Positions 16,487 to 25,145 of a DNA stretch of 64,000 bases are shown here, in pieces. Numbering within the stretch: position 1 is the first letter of the stretch; each line of letters starts with the position of its first letter. This DNA comes from Hyphomicrobiales bacterium (GTDB lineage Bacteria; Pseudomonadota; Alphaproteobacteria; Rhizobiales; Rhizobiaceae): positions 49,195-113,194 of the forward strand of contig UBTY01000040.1 of assembly GCA_900468535.1 (NCBI GenBank). Reading direction: 5' to 3'. A program made the translations under genes and the position numbers. The notes under the pieces were generated by a model. That model saw only the letters and a program-made list of their open reading frames with translations. It had not been told where the DNA came from and did no database searches.

Positions 16487-17317
16487 ATGAGTAAAGATCT
16501 CTTTCAGGTAAAGTTTTGGGGCGTCCGCGGCAGCATTCCGGTTTCCGGGCCGGAATTCGATCGCTATGGCGGGAACACGTCCTGCATCGAAGTGCGCTGT
16601 GGTGAGCATCGCATGATCTTCGACGCCGGTTCCGGCGTGCGCGAGGCCGGGCTCTCGATGCTCAACGACAATGTCCACGACGTTGACCTGTTCTTCAGCC
16701 ATTGCCATTACGACCACATCATAGGGCTGCCCTTCTTCAAGGCGATCTACTATCCGACGATCGACCTCAGGATCTGGTCGGGACACCTCGATGGCAAGAT
16801 GACCACCCGCGAGATGATCGAGCAGTTCATCAGCCCGCCATGGTTTCCGGTGAAGACCGATATCTGCCAGGCGACGATGAGCTTTCGCGACTTCCATGCC
16901 GGCCAGACACTTGAGCCGCATCCCGGGGTCAAGGTGAAGACCTTCATGCTCAACCACCCAGGCGGCGCAATTGGTTACCGTATTGAATGGCAGGGCCGCT
17001 CCGTCGCCCTCATCTACGACATCGAGCATATTCCCGGTGTCTATGATCCGGTTGCCCTGGAGATGATGAAGGACGTCGATCTCGCCGTTTACGACTGTAC
17101 GTACAATGAAGACGAGATGCAGCGTTTCAAGGGCTTTGGTCATTCCACTTGGCAGCACGGCGTCGAACTCGCCAAGACCGCCGGGACGAAGCAGTTCGCC
17201 CTTTTCCATCACGCACCTTCGCGCACCGACACTCAGCTCGAAGCCATGGAAAAGGACGCGCAGGCGGCCTTCCCGCGCTCCTTCGCTGCCCGCGACAATC
17301 AGGTCGTTGAACTCTAG
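16487..17317 (+). CDS. Metallo-beta-lactamase-fold hydrolase, possible phosphodiesterase
   Basis: A 276-residue protein beginning FWGVRGSIPVSGPEFDRYGGNTSCIEV, typical of a PhnP/RNase Z-like MBL subgroup. The metal motif HCHYDH (H72, H74, D76, H77) is complete, with further ligands likely in MLNHPGG, YDIEH and the terminal FHHAPS. The reaction is not known. The fold includes the class II cyclic-nucleotide phosphodiesterases, and several cyclase genes follow, so cNMP turnover is an attractive but unproven guess. I use ATG 16487; ATG 16457 is a weaker alternative. It converges on the deacetylase gene, sharing CTAG as overlapping stops. Confidence 0.75.
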   Translation: MSKDLFQVKFWGVRGSIPVSGPEFDRYGGNTSCIEVRCGEHRMIFDAGSGVREAGLSMLNDNVHDVDLFFSHCHYDHIIGLPFFKAIYYPTIDLRIWSGHLDGKMTTREMIEQFISPPWFPVKTDICQATMSFRDFHAGQTLEPHPGVKVKTFMLNHPGGAIGYRIEWQGRSVALIYDIEHIPGVYDPVALEMMKDVDLAVYDCTYNEDEMQRFKGFGHSTWQHGVELAKTAGTKQFALFHHAPSRTDTQLEAMEKDAQAAFPRSFAARDNQVVEL

Positions 17318-18075
17318 CTCGCTATAAGCTCGTCGGAGCCCTTCCAGGCCACCGCAGGGTGGTCATGTGTTTCGTCGATCAGGACCGAGAGAAAGCTCCA
17401 GGCGGTCTCGTCGTGGACAAGGTGGTGGCCGAGAATGCCGACGGGCTCATCATCGCCGTCGGCGCGCGCCTCGAGTTCCCGCACAAGCATGGCAACGAGC
17501 TGTTCGTGGGGAAGACCGCCCCTGGTGCCATGCCAGTCCATCAGATCGACATGCGTGTTCAGGAGGCCGATCCCACCAACCGCGGACGCACGACCATAGA
17601 CCGAGAGCGCTTCGAGACCGATACCGGGCAAGTCAGGCAGCAGCGCAGAACTGATCCGGTTCCACGGCGGCACCAGAATGGGGACAAATCGCTCCTGGTG
17701 AAGGTTCTTGAGTTTGCCGAAGCCGTCAGCCAACTGTCCGAGCACGGCAGCGGCCGGGCGATGGCTTCCAAGCTCCTGCTTCTTTTCTTTTGCGGAGGCA
17801 TGGTTGGTATGCGACCAGCCATGCAATGCAACGAGGCACGCAGATTGAGCGGCAAGCCGATCGGCTAGTGCTTCGCCCGTGGCCGCCGGGATGACAGCAA
17901 GGGTCAGTGGCGTGGATTTCGCTGCCGTCAATTGCAACAGCCGCTCCAGTGCGGCAGTCGGTTCGACTGCATCGTCGTCGCGCAGCCAGAAGCGGGCTTT
18001 GCGTCCGGCATCCTGCCAACGCGCCAGTTCGATGCGCAGCGGTTCCCAGACCTTGTTGCTTGTCATGCCATTCAT
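17314..18075 (-). CDS. Polysaccharide-deacetylase-like protein (NodB fold)
   Basis: A 253-residue protein with NodB-type elements: LRDDDAV (D33-D35) for the base and metal, HGWSHTNH (H85 and H89, the H-x3-H metal motif), ILVPPWNR, and a late GILGHH. This suggests a metal-dependent carbohydrate esterase that trims acetyl groups from a glycan. It has no signal peptide, so it may act in the cytoplasm on lipid-linked or nucleotide-linked intermediates. Its ATG overlaps the stop of the glycosyltransferase upstream by four bases, so the two are co-translated and probably modify the same glycan. Confidence 0.72.
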   Translation of the reverse strand: MNGMTSNKVWEPLRIELARWQDAGRKARFWLRDDDAVEPTAALERLLQLTAAKSTPLTLAVIPAATGEALADRLAAQSACLVALHGWSHTNHASAKEKKQELGSHRPAAAVLGQLADGFGKLKNLHQERFVPILVPPWNRISSALLPDLPGIGLEALSVYGRASAVGGIGLLNTHVDLMDWHGTRGGLPHEQLVAMLVRELEARADGDDEPVGILGHHLVHDETAWSFLSVLIDETHDHPAVAWKGSDELIAS

Positions 18076-19151
18076 CCTGCGCTTTCCTGCAAAATCTTGT
18101 CGAGGGCGTGCGCCGCGTGCGGTAGCGACCGCTCGCCCAATACGAACTGGCGGGCGCGCAAGCCCATCGCGCTCCGCTGCGCAGGATCAGACAAGAGGCC
18201 AGCGATGGCTGCTGCGTAGGCTGCGACATCACCCTCAGGCGTCAGATATCCGGTTACGCCAGACTTGACCACCTCCGGAACGCCCGCCGTGTTCTGTGCG
18301 ACGACTGGCAGGCCCGCCGCCTGCGCTTCCAAGTAAGCCAAACCGTATGCCTCCCCACAGCCCGGCCAGACATAGATACCGGAGTTCGCGAGTTCCACCA
18401 CGATTGACTCGGCGCTCAGTTCGCCAAGAAACCGGACCCGGTTTGCATCTAAGCCAGAAAACAGCTGCTCAACCTCGTGACGACTTGGTCCGTCACCGAC
18501 GATGGTCAGGTTCCACGGCTGATCCGCTATCAGGCTGAGAGCATCGGCAAGCATCGCGTAGCTCTCGAATTTGTCGCCACTTCGCATCATCGCAACTGCG
18601 ATCAGGGCCCTCGGTTGTGGATTGCCTGTGGCGATATCGAACAGCGCCGTATCGATAAACGGAGCAATGGAGGCGAAGCGTCCGCCGGGCACCGCGCGTT
18701 CGAGACCAATCCTGTCGCGGTGGGTGAACGCGATGTTGGTGCGCGCGCTCGTCACCTGGGCAACGACCTGTTGCTGAAATGGTGCCCATTCTCCCTGGTC
18801 ACGTTTGGGCGAATGAGACGCCTCTGCCGTGACATGGGGTATGCCGAACTCGGCACATAGAATGGGTCCGAGGAGATCCGGCGACTTGTAATATGGATGA
18901 TAGCAGAACCAGAGATCCGGCTTTTTGCCGGACGCCCATTGCAACCGCAGCCGTTCAATCTCCTCGCCAGCCTTTGCACTGACTTCCGTCGCTTGCTGCG
19001 GTGTGGGGGCGAAGCTGCGAAAATCGGACACTACTTCGACGTCATGGCCGGCGATTTCCATCGCCCGTATAAGAAGACGCGCCATCAGTCTGTCACCTGA
19101 TGGGACAGGATGACGAGGAGACTTCAGCGGGGCGTAGAATGCGATCTTCAT
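18072..19151 (-). CDS. GT4-type glycosyltransferase
   Basis: A 359-residue retaining GT-B enzyme. The N-terminal Rossmann domain starts MKIAFYAPLKSP-HPVPSGDRLMARLL. The C-terminal nucleotide-sugar domain has LTIVGDGPSRHEVEQL, FLGELS and the E-x7-E motif in GEAYGLAYLEAQAAGLPVVA. It should add a sugar from an NDP donor to a lipid-linked or polysaccharide acceptor at the inner membrane. It forms a two-gene operon with the deacetylase-like gene and is divergent from the Fe-S cyclase gene. Donor and acceptor cannot be read from the sequence. Confidence 0.82.
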   Translation of the reverse strand: MKIAFYAPLKSPRHPVPSGDRLMARLLIRAMEIAGHDVEVVSDFRSFAPTPQQATEVSAKAGEEIERLRLQWASGKKPDLWFCYHPYYKSPDLLGPILCAEFGIPHVTAEASHSPKRDQGEWAPFQQQVVAQVTSARTNIAFTHRDRIGLERAVPGGRFASIAPFIDTALFDIATGNPQPRALIAVAMMRSGDKFESYAMLADALSLIADQPWNLTIVGDGPSRHEVEQLFSGLDANRVRFLGELSAESIVVELANSGIYVWPGCGEAYGLAYLEAQAAGLPVVAQNTAGVPEVVKSGVTGYLTPEGDVAAYAAAIAGLLSDPAQRSAMGLRARQFVLGERSLPHAAHALDKILQESAG

Positions 19152-19276
19152 GAAGCCACTCGCACCGAGACAGACTGTTCACCGCGGATGACTGGGATCG
19201 CTGTGCGAAAATTTGCTATGGTTCTTCCCCGGGTGCTTGCTGGATCAAAATTTAACAGGCTATCGCGGTCCCTGGC

Positions 19277-19297
19277 GGCAATTTCACCTTAATTGCC
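19277..19297. promoter_or_regulatory. Perfect dyad in the divergent glycosyltransferase-cyclase promoter region
   Basis: GGCAATT and AATTGCC arms (seven bases each, perfect) flank TCACCTT, 46 bases before the cyclase ATG. It is a possible regulator operator; the regulator is unknown. Confidence 0.3.
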
Positions 19298-19342
19298 CCA
19301 TCTCTAGTGCATTTCTGATTTGGTATTCAAGAACGGGTTTGA

Positions 19343-21061
19343 ATGGCGAGCCTCGCAGCCAGCATCAATTTTTCGGAGCGCTCGGTGAGACGGGCGAGGC
19401 TCGGATCCGGCCTCATCATGTTCGTCTTCATTTCCCTGCATTTCTCCAATCATGCGCTAGGGCTGATTTCGGTTTCCGCCGCTGACGAGGGGCGCCGGCT
19501 GTTCACAGCGCTCTGGCGTAACCCGCTCGGCACATTGGCCCTTAATGGGGCGATCTTCACCCATCTCGCCCTCGTGCTTCGGTCGATCTACATTCGTCGC
19601 AGTCTGGTCATGCCCAAAGGCGAGACGGCGCAGATTCTGCTCGGCCTTGCCATCCCGCTCCTTCTCATCGACCATGTAATCGGGACCCGCATCGCACGTG
19701 CGCTCTTCCATTACCGGGATGATTACGAGACGATCGTGCGGCAGCTATGGATCAATGTCCCCGGCAACGGTTTGCGCCAGGTCATCGCGCTTGTTGTCGT
19801 CTGGGTACATGGCTGCATCGGGCTCCACTATTGGCTGCGCTATAGGCCCTGGTACCAGAATATCGTCGCGCCCCTGTTGGCAGTGGCAATCCTCGTGCCT
19901 GTTCTGGCAATCCTGGGCTTCATCGAAATGGGCCGGACGATCGCCGAGCCTGCCTATGAGGGCATGGTCGATACCGGTCGCTATGAGGCCAATCTCAATA
20001 CGCGCTATTTGACCGATCCCGCAGCCCAAGCCGAGATCGCGATGATCCGGGTCGGGCTCTATGGTTCCTTCGCAACGGCGTTGCTCGGCGTTGTCGCTGC
20101 CCGTGGCGTGCGGCGATGGCGGGAGCGTGTCAACCAGATCACCGTTCGATATCAAAGTGGCGAGTCTATTCAGGTTCCAAGGGGATTCAGCGTCCTCGAA
20201 GCCAGCCGGCTCGCCGGCATTCCGCATTACTCGGTCTGCGGCGGCAAGGGACAGTGTTCGACGTGCCGCGTGCAAATTCTCGATCAATATGAGGACCTGC
20301 CGGCGCCCGACAAACTCGAACTTTCGACGCTGAAACGCATCAACGCCGCCGCCGACGTGCGGCTGGCGTGCCAACTACATCCAAACCATGACATCACTGT
20401 CGTGCCGTTGCTGGTAGCTGCTGCGGAGACGGCGTTGCCCGCCAATACGCAGGAAACGTCGCCGGGTCGCGAAAGAGAGATCGCCGTTCTCTTCTGCGAC
20501 ATCAGAAATTTCACGACGCTGACCGAAACACGCCTGCCGTTCGACATCGTGTTTCTGCTGAACCGCTACTTCGCGCTCGTCGGTAATGCGGTCGAGAAGG
20601 CGGGCGGGCGCATCGACAAGTTTATCGGCGATGGCGCCATGGCGCTGTTCGGGATCGGCTCTTCGCCGGAGCAGGCATGTCGACAGGCTCTGGTGGCTGC
20701 GACCTCGATTGCGCGCGACATCGAAAAGCTCAGCGATGAACTGTCGGAGGAGCTGTCCCTGCCCTTGCGCATCGCAATCGGGATTCACGCGGGCCCCGCA
20801 GTCGTCGGCACCCTGGGATATGGCCGGGTGCGCAGCACCACGGCGATTGGTGATACGGTCAATGTCGCGAGCCGGCTTGAAACGGCGGCAAAGGAGTTCG
20901 ACGTCGCGCTCGTCATCTCCGAACCCGTGGCGGCTTTGGCCGGGATTGAGGTTACAGGCATCGAAAGTCGGGAAATCAGCGTACGCGGTCGCGCCCTGCC
21001 CTTGAAAGTCTATATGATTCCGAGAGATAAAGCGGCCGGACTGCCTGAAGGGAGCGCATGA
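19343..21061 (+). CDS. Membrane class III adenylate cyclase with 2Fe-2S ferredoxin domain
   Basis: A 572-residue fusion. Residues about 20-255 form roughly six membrane segments with several intramembrane-facing histidines (H33, H37, H74, H111, H156, H162), reminiscent of a heme-b module. Residues about 265-355 are a plant-type ferredoxin domain with C299, C305, C308 and C343 (C-x5-C-x2-C...C). Residues about 378-560 are a class III cyclase with D386 and D430 for metal, K426 and T500 for adenine, and N507 and R511. It should make cAMP according to redox state. It overlaps the FkbM methyltransferase gene by four bases. Confidence 0.9.
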   Translation: MASLAASINFSERSVRRARLGSGLIMFVFISLHFSNHALGLISVSAADEGRRLFTALWRNPLGTLALNGAIFTHLALVLRSIYIRRSLVMPKGETAQILLGLAIPLLLIDHVIGTRIARALFHYRDDYETIVRQLWINVPGNGLRQVIALVVVWVHGCIGLHYWLRYRPWYQNIVAPLLAVAILVPVLAILGFIEMGRTIAEPAYEGMVDTGRYEANLNTRYLTDPAAQAEIAMIRVGLYGSFATALLGVVAARGVRRWRERVNQITVRYQSGESIQVPRGFSVLEASRLAGIPHYSVCGGKGQCSTCRVQILDQYEDLPAPDKLELSTLKRINAAADVRLACQLHPNHDITVVPLLVAAAETALPANTQETSPGREREIAVLFCDIRNFTTLTETRLPFDIVFLLNRYFALVGNAVEKAGGRIDKFIGDGAMALFGIGSSPEQACRQALVAATSIARDIEKLSDELSEELSLPLRIAIGIHAGPAVVGTLGYGRVRSTTAIGDTVNVASRLETAAKEFDVALVISEPVAALAGIEVTGIESREISVRGRALPLKVYMIPRDKAAGLPEGSA

Positions 21062-21933
21062 TTTCCGGCGTGAAGATCAAGAAACATTGGCGCAAGCGCC
21101 TGCGGAAAATGCGCAACGCACTCGTTAGTCGCTTTTTCGATACCCGCACCGGCCGCCGGCTGCTGATCGAGAATATCGGCAAGCGCGTGGTTTCGATGAC
21201 GGTCGATGCCGGCGATCACCTGATGACCTTTGCGCCATCCGACTACATCGGCCGCAAGGTCTTTCGCAAGAGCCACTTCGAACGCGACCATGTCGACCGG
21301 CTGCTGTCGGTGTTGCGTGCCCGTGGCATCCTGGAAAGCAACGGGCACTTGCTGGAGATCGGCGCCAACATCGGTACGCAGACCGTCTACTTCGCCTTGA
21401 GCCAAGCCTACCGCCACATCGTCAGCATCGAACCTGACCCGCGCAATTTTCCATTGCTGCAAACCAATGTTCGGCAAAACCGCCTCGACGGGGTCGTGAC
21501 ACTCGTCAATTGCGCGGCGGGGGACACGGCGGGCGAAATCGATTTCTTCATGCATGCCGACAACCACGGCAAGAGCAGCGCCATCCGGCAGAGCTCCAAC
21601 GATGTCAGAACGACGGTACCGGTGAAGCCGGTCACCGAAATCCTGCTTGACCTATCGATCGATCCTGCTGCAATCGGCCTCGTGTGGATGGATATCGAAG
21701 GATATGAGCCGGTTGCCTGCCGTTCGATGGTGCCGCTTCTGACGCGGCGCGTGCCGCTCTACATGGAGTTCACGCCACTCTTCTACGGCCCGGAGCAGAC
21801 ACGCGAATTCGTCGCCTGGCTTGCGGGCTTTTACAGTCGTTGCCTGGTTTTCTTCGAAGACCACGAACAGGAAATGGACGTCATCGATCTGCCTGGCGGC
21901 CTCGATCAGTACGACGTGCTGTTCCTCCCGTAA
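21058..21933 (+). CDS. FkbM-family methyltransferase
   Basis: A 291-residue SAM-dependent methyltransferase. Motif I is LLEIGANIGTQTVYFAL (about residues 98-114), followed by VSIEPDPRNFPLLQTNV, and VWMDIEGYEP is the FkbM motif. FkbM enzymes O-methylate sugars or small metabolites, and in rhizobial surface clusters often modify polysaccharide. Its start overlaps the cyclase stop (ATGA), so both proteins are made from one mRNA. The basic N-terminus (KIKKHWRKRLRK) may bind membrane. The acceptor is unknown. Confidence 0.85.
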   Translation: MISGVKIKKHWRKRLRKMRNALVSRFFDTRTGRRLLIENIGKRVVSMTVDAGDHLMTFAPSDYIGRKVFRKSHFERDHVDRLLSVLRARGILESNGHLLEIGANIGTQTVYFALSQAYRHIVSIEPDPRNFPLLQTNVRQNRLDGVVTLVNCAAGDTAGEIDFFMHADNHGKSSAIRQSSNDVRTTVPVKPVTEILLDLSIDPAAIGLVWMDIEGYEPVACRSMVPLLTRRVPLYMEFTPLFYGPEQTREFVAWLAGFYSRCLVFFEDHEQEMDVIDLPGGLDQYDVLFLP

Positions 21934-22413
21934 TCAGCGCCTCCGGTAGATAAAATAACGGCCCTCTTTGATACCGGGCGGAAGCGGCAGGGGCTCCAAT
22001 GCATCACGTTCGAGCGGCAATCCGCTGACTGCGATGCCGCCGGGAGCAAGGACGCCCTCCATCAATTGCGGCAGCCAGGTCAGCGTGATCGCGTCGATAT
22101 CATCATGCCCGGTTCCGATGTCGGCATGGGCGAGCGCTGCACCGATGCCGAGGAAATCCTGGCCCGACTGGCGAATATCCCCCGTCACCATGTTTTCTGC
22201 CGGCGGCGTCGATGAGGAGTATGAGCGCACCTCGCGGTCGAAGGCGATGATCCGCCGGTCCGGGAATTGTTCGCGCAGGTGATCGTATGTCCTGCCATTA
22301 CCAAGACCGAATTCGAGAACCGGCCCTTCGCGGCCATCAACGAGTTCCACGATTGCATTCAGGATATCGCGCTGAGCCGTCAATCGGCGAATGAAGCTGT
22401 CGAGACGGCTCAT
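21934..22413 (-). CDS. Small class I SAM-dependent methyltransferase (Methyltransf_17-like)
   Basis: A 159-residue protein with the SAM motif VLEFGLGNGRTYDHLRE, then RRIIAFDREV and an acidic AHADIGTGHDDID segment; it resembles the short single-domain family PF12692. It is encoded convergently to the FkbM gene, with the two stop codons directly adjacent. It has no N-terminal extension or substrate domain. Its substrate is unknown; the neighbours suggest a surface-glycan or cofactor role, which is inference. Confidence 0.72.
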   Translation of the reverse strand: MSRLDSFIRRLTAQRDILNAIVELVDGREGPVLEFGLGNGRTYDHLREQFPDRRIIAFDREVRSYSSSTPPAENMVTGDIRQSGQDFLGIGAALAHADIGTGHDDIDAITLTWLPQLMEGVLAPGGIAVSGLPLERDALEPLPLPPGIKEGRYFIYRRR

Positions 22414-22660
22414 TTATGCTTATTCCGTTCATTGATTTGCGAGATCGCGGATAGCGATCTTGCGGAAAGGGATGATGTGTCCTGGATTGCAGCAACACGC
22501 AGAGTTGCGACGCTGTCGGCAACCCGGCACAGAGCTAACGGCAAAAGACAGCGCGCGCAAGTTGACGTTTTGCCGCCTCCGGTCACGGCTTCGAGATCAT
22601 TGCGCACGCACCAGCAAAATCTCATTGCGAGAGGGCCAAGGCTCTGTTCTAAGCAATTTG

Positions 22661-23830
22661 ATGAGCGATACCGACGATCTATCCTTCTTTGCCGGCGTAC
22701 CTGTCTTCGACCAGTTCGAGGGCGTGGCAGACACGGCCAACTACCGCCCCCTACCAGAGGGATGGATATTGGCGCTGGCTGACATTGTCGGCTCGACGAA
22801 AGCGATCGCGGACGGGCGCTACAAGGACGTCAACATGGCCGGCGCCAGCGTCATCTCCGCGGTCCTCAATGCCGTCGAGAAAGGCGATTTCCCCTTTGTC
22901 TTTGGGGGCGATGGTGCGCTCGTGGCGCTGCCTGCCTCGCTGGAAACGCAGGCACGCGACGCTCTCGCGGCCGTCCAGCGCTGGGTCGCAGAAGATCTGG
23001 ACCTGGAATTGCGGATCGCAATCGTACCGGTGGCGGACATTCGTCATGAGGGTCTCGACGTCCGTGTCGCGCGCTATTCGGCAAGCCCCTTCGTCAGCTA
23101 CGCAATGTTTGCGGGCGGCGGCACCAGTTGGGCGGAAAGACAGATGAAGGCCGGACGTTACGGCGTGGCACCAGCCCCTGCCGGTACTCGCCCCGATCTG
23201 GCCGGGCTCTCCTGTCGCTGGAATCCGATCGAGGCCCAGAATGGAGAGATCGTCTCCATCATTGCGGTTCCCGGAGAGGTCGGCGTGACGCCGCAGTTTC
23301 GGGAGCTGGTCGCTGCGATCGTTGCAATCTCGGCTGAACAGAACCGTGCGGGGCACCCCGTGCCCGCCGACGGGCCTGCACTCGCATTCTCGATCAAGGG
23401 CATCAACCGTGAGGCTCGCGCCACGGCTCCCGCCAAACGCCGGCTTTTTCAGCGGCTGTGGATCCTGATGCAGATCGTGCTGACGGTGGCATTGCATCGG
23501 TTTGGCATTCGGCTCGGAACGTTCGACGCCCGGCGATACAAACGCGACGTCGCCGACAATTCGGATTTCCGGAAATTCGACGACGGTCTCAAGATGACGA
23601 TCGATGTCGACGCAACTCACCTTCAGCGCATCGAGAAGTTACTCGCCGACGCACAGGCAACCGGGATCGCCCGCTACGGCCTGCACCGCCAGAAATCCGC
23701 ATTGATGACCTGCTTTGTACCGACACCGGTCTCGCGCGATCACATGCACTTCATCGATGGCGCAAACGGCGGCTATGCCGTTGCCGCGAGCCAGATCACC
23801 GGCAAGACGTTGGGCAACGTCACGCCTTGA
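22661..23830 (+). CDS. DUF3095 family protein (class III cyclase-like)
   Basis: A 389-residue protein. The N-terminal half looks like a diverged class III cyclase core: LALADIVGSTKAIADGRYKDVN contains the first metal aspartate (D41), and FVFGGDGALVAL the second (D84). The lysine that normally precedes FIGD is replaced by an aromatic/aliphatic stretch, so adenine selectivity cannot be assumed. The C-terminal half (WILMQIVLTVALHRFGIR, RRYKRDVADNSDFRKFDDGLKM) is DUF3095-specific. Activity is unknown. The ATG at 22661 was chosen since the upstream 67 codons show no conserved sequence. Its 3' end overlaps the convergent dehydrogenase gene by 11 bases. Confidence 0.75.
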   Translation: MSDTDDLSFFAGVPVFDQFEGVADTANYRPLPEGWILALADIVGSTKAIADGRYKDVNMAGASVISAVLNAVEKGDFPFVFGGDGALVALPASLETQARDALAAVQRWVAEDLDLELRIAIVPVADIRHEGLDVRVARYSASPFVSYAMFAGGGTSWAERQMKAGRYGVAPAPAGTRPDLAGLSCRWNPIEAQNGEIVSIIAVPGEVGVTPQFRELVAAIVAISAEQNRAGHPVPADGPALAFSIKGINREARATAPAKRRLFQRLWILMQIVLTVALHRFGIRLGTFDARRYKRDVADNSDFRKFDDGLKMTIDVDATHLQRIEKLLADAQATGIARYGLHRQKSALMTCFVPTPVSRDHMHFIDGANGGYAVAASQITGKTLGNVTP

Positions 23831-25145
23831 TGATGTGATCCTCGGTCAGACCGCGGCGCGCGAATACGTTGCGCGTATCGACGATCAGCGGCGCGTTCGA
23901 CGCGAGTAACGGGTAGTCGACAGCATCGTGATCGGTCGCGATCAGGACCGCATCGTACCCACTGATGACGTCGGCGCTCAGCGGAACGGACTTGCGGCCC
24001 TTGAGGGCTTGATACTCGCGCGTCGGCGGGATCTCGGCCACATGGGGATCATGAAAATCGGCGTGACCGCCGCGCTCCTCGATCACCTCGATGAGCCGCA
24101 AGGACGGGCTCTCGCGTATGTCGGCGACATTCTTCTTGTAGGCCAGGCCAACAATCAGGACGCGCGACCGGCTAAGCGCCTTGCCGGCGCGAATGTCGAG
24201 CGCCTCGGCGAGCTTTCCGACGACATAGCGCGGCATGGCCGAATTGATCTCACCGGCAAGCTCGATGAAGCGCGTTGGCAGCTCGTACTCGCGGGATTTC
24301 CAGGTCAGGTAGAAGGGGTCGATCGGGATGCAATGACCACCGAGGCCCGGGCCCGGATAGAAAGGCATATAGCCAAACGGCTTGGTCTTCGCCGCGTCGA
24401 TCACCTCCCAGACGTCAATTCCCATCGCGGCGTAGACGGTCTTCAATTCATTGACCAGCGCGATATTGACCGAGCGGAAGATGTTTTCCGTGAGCTTGAC
24501 CGCCTCTGCGGTGGCGTTCGAGGAAACCGGCACCACCGTCTTGACCGCGGCGCCATAGAATTCCGTCATCAGCGCCAGGGCATCTTGCCCGTCGCCGGCG
24601 ACGACCTTTGGAATGGTGGCCGTGTTGAAGTGATGATTGCCGGGATCTTCCCGCTCTGGTGAAAAGCCAATGAAGAAATCGGTTCCGGACTTCAAGCCCG
24701 TCTTCTCAAGGATGACCTTGACGACATCATCAGTGGTGCCCGGATAAGTCGTCGATTCAAGTACAACAAGCTGGCCGCCGCGTAGATGCGCCGCTATTTC
24801 ACGAGACGTCGCCTCGACGAAGGAGAGATCGGGATCCCGATGCTTCGTCAACGGTGTTGGAACACAGATGATGATGACATCGCACGACGCGAGGCCCGCG
24901 AAATCGGTCGTCGCGGAGAACCGTGCGGCATCGATTTCTTTTGCAAGATCGTCGCTGGAGACCGCGTCTATGTAAGAGCGGCGCGCGTCGATCGCCACAA
25001 TCTTGCCCGGGTCAATGTCAAACCCGGTTACCGGAAAGCCGCTACGCGCAATCGCCATGGCCAGCGGCAGCCCGACATAGCCAAGGCCGATGACGCCGGC
25101 ACGCGCCTCGCGAGTTTCGATCTTGCGGAAAAGAGCGTCGAACAT
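23820..25145 (-). CDS. Nucleotide-sugar dehydrogenase (UDP-GlcNAc/ManNAc 6-dehydrogenase type)
   Basis: A 441-residue UDP-glucose/GDP-mannose dehydrogenase-family enzyme. It has the NAD site GVIGLGYVGLPLA (residues 17-29), the central dimer domain, and the catalytic cysteine C272 in GGHCIPIDP. The sequence is closest in style to the WbpA/TviB/WecC branch, which oxidises UDP-N-acetylhexosamines twice to uronic acids for O-antigen or exopolysaccharide. The start at 25145 gives the conserved N-terminus; the longer frame upstream is non-conserved. It supplies an acidic sugar donor, which fits the four glycosyltransferases of this island. Confidence 0.85.
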   Translation of the reverse strand: MFDALFRKIETREARAGVIGLGYVGLPLAMAIARSGFPVTGFDIDPGKIVAIDARRSYIDAVSSDDLAKEIDAARFSATTDFAGLASCDVIIICVPTPLTKHRDPDLSFVEATSREIAAHLRGGQLVVLESTTYPGTTDDVVKVILEKTGLKSGTDFFIGFSPEREDPGNHHFNTATIPKVVAGDGQDALALMTEFYGAAVKTVVPVSSNATAEAVKLTENIFRSVNIALVNELKTVYAAMGIDVWEVIDAAKTKPFGYMPFYPGPGLGGHCIPIDPFYLTWKSREYELPTRFIELAGEINSAMPRYVVGKLAEALDIRAGKALSRSRVLIVGLAYKKNVADIRESPSLRLIEVIEERGGHADFHDPHVAEIPPTREYQALKGRKSVPLSADVISGYDAVLIATDHDAVDYPLLASNAPLIVDTRNVFARRGLTEDHIIKA

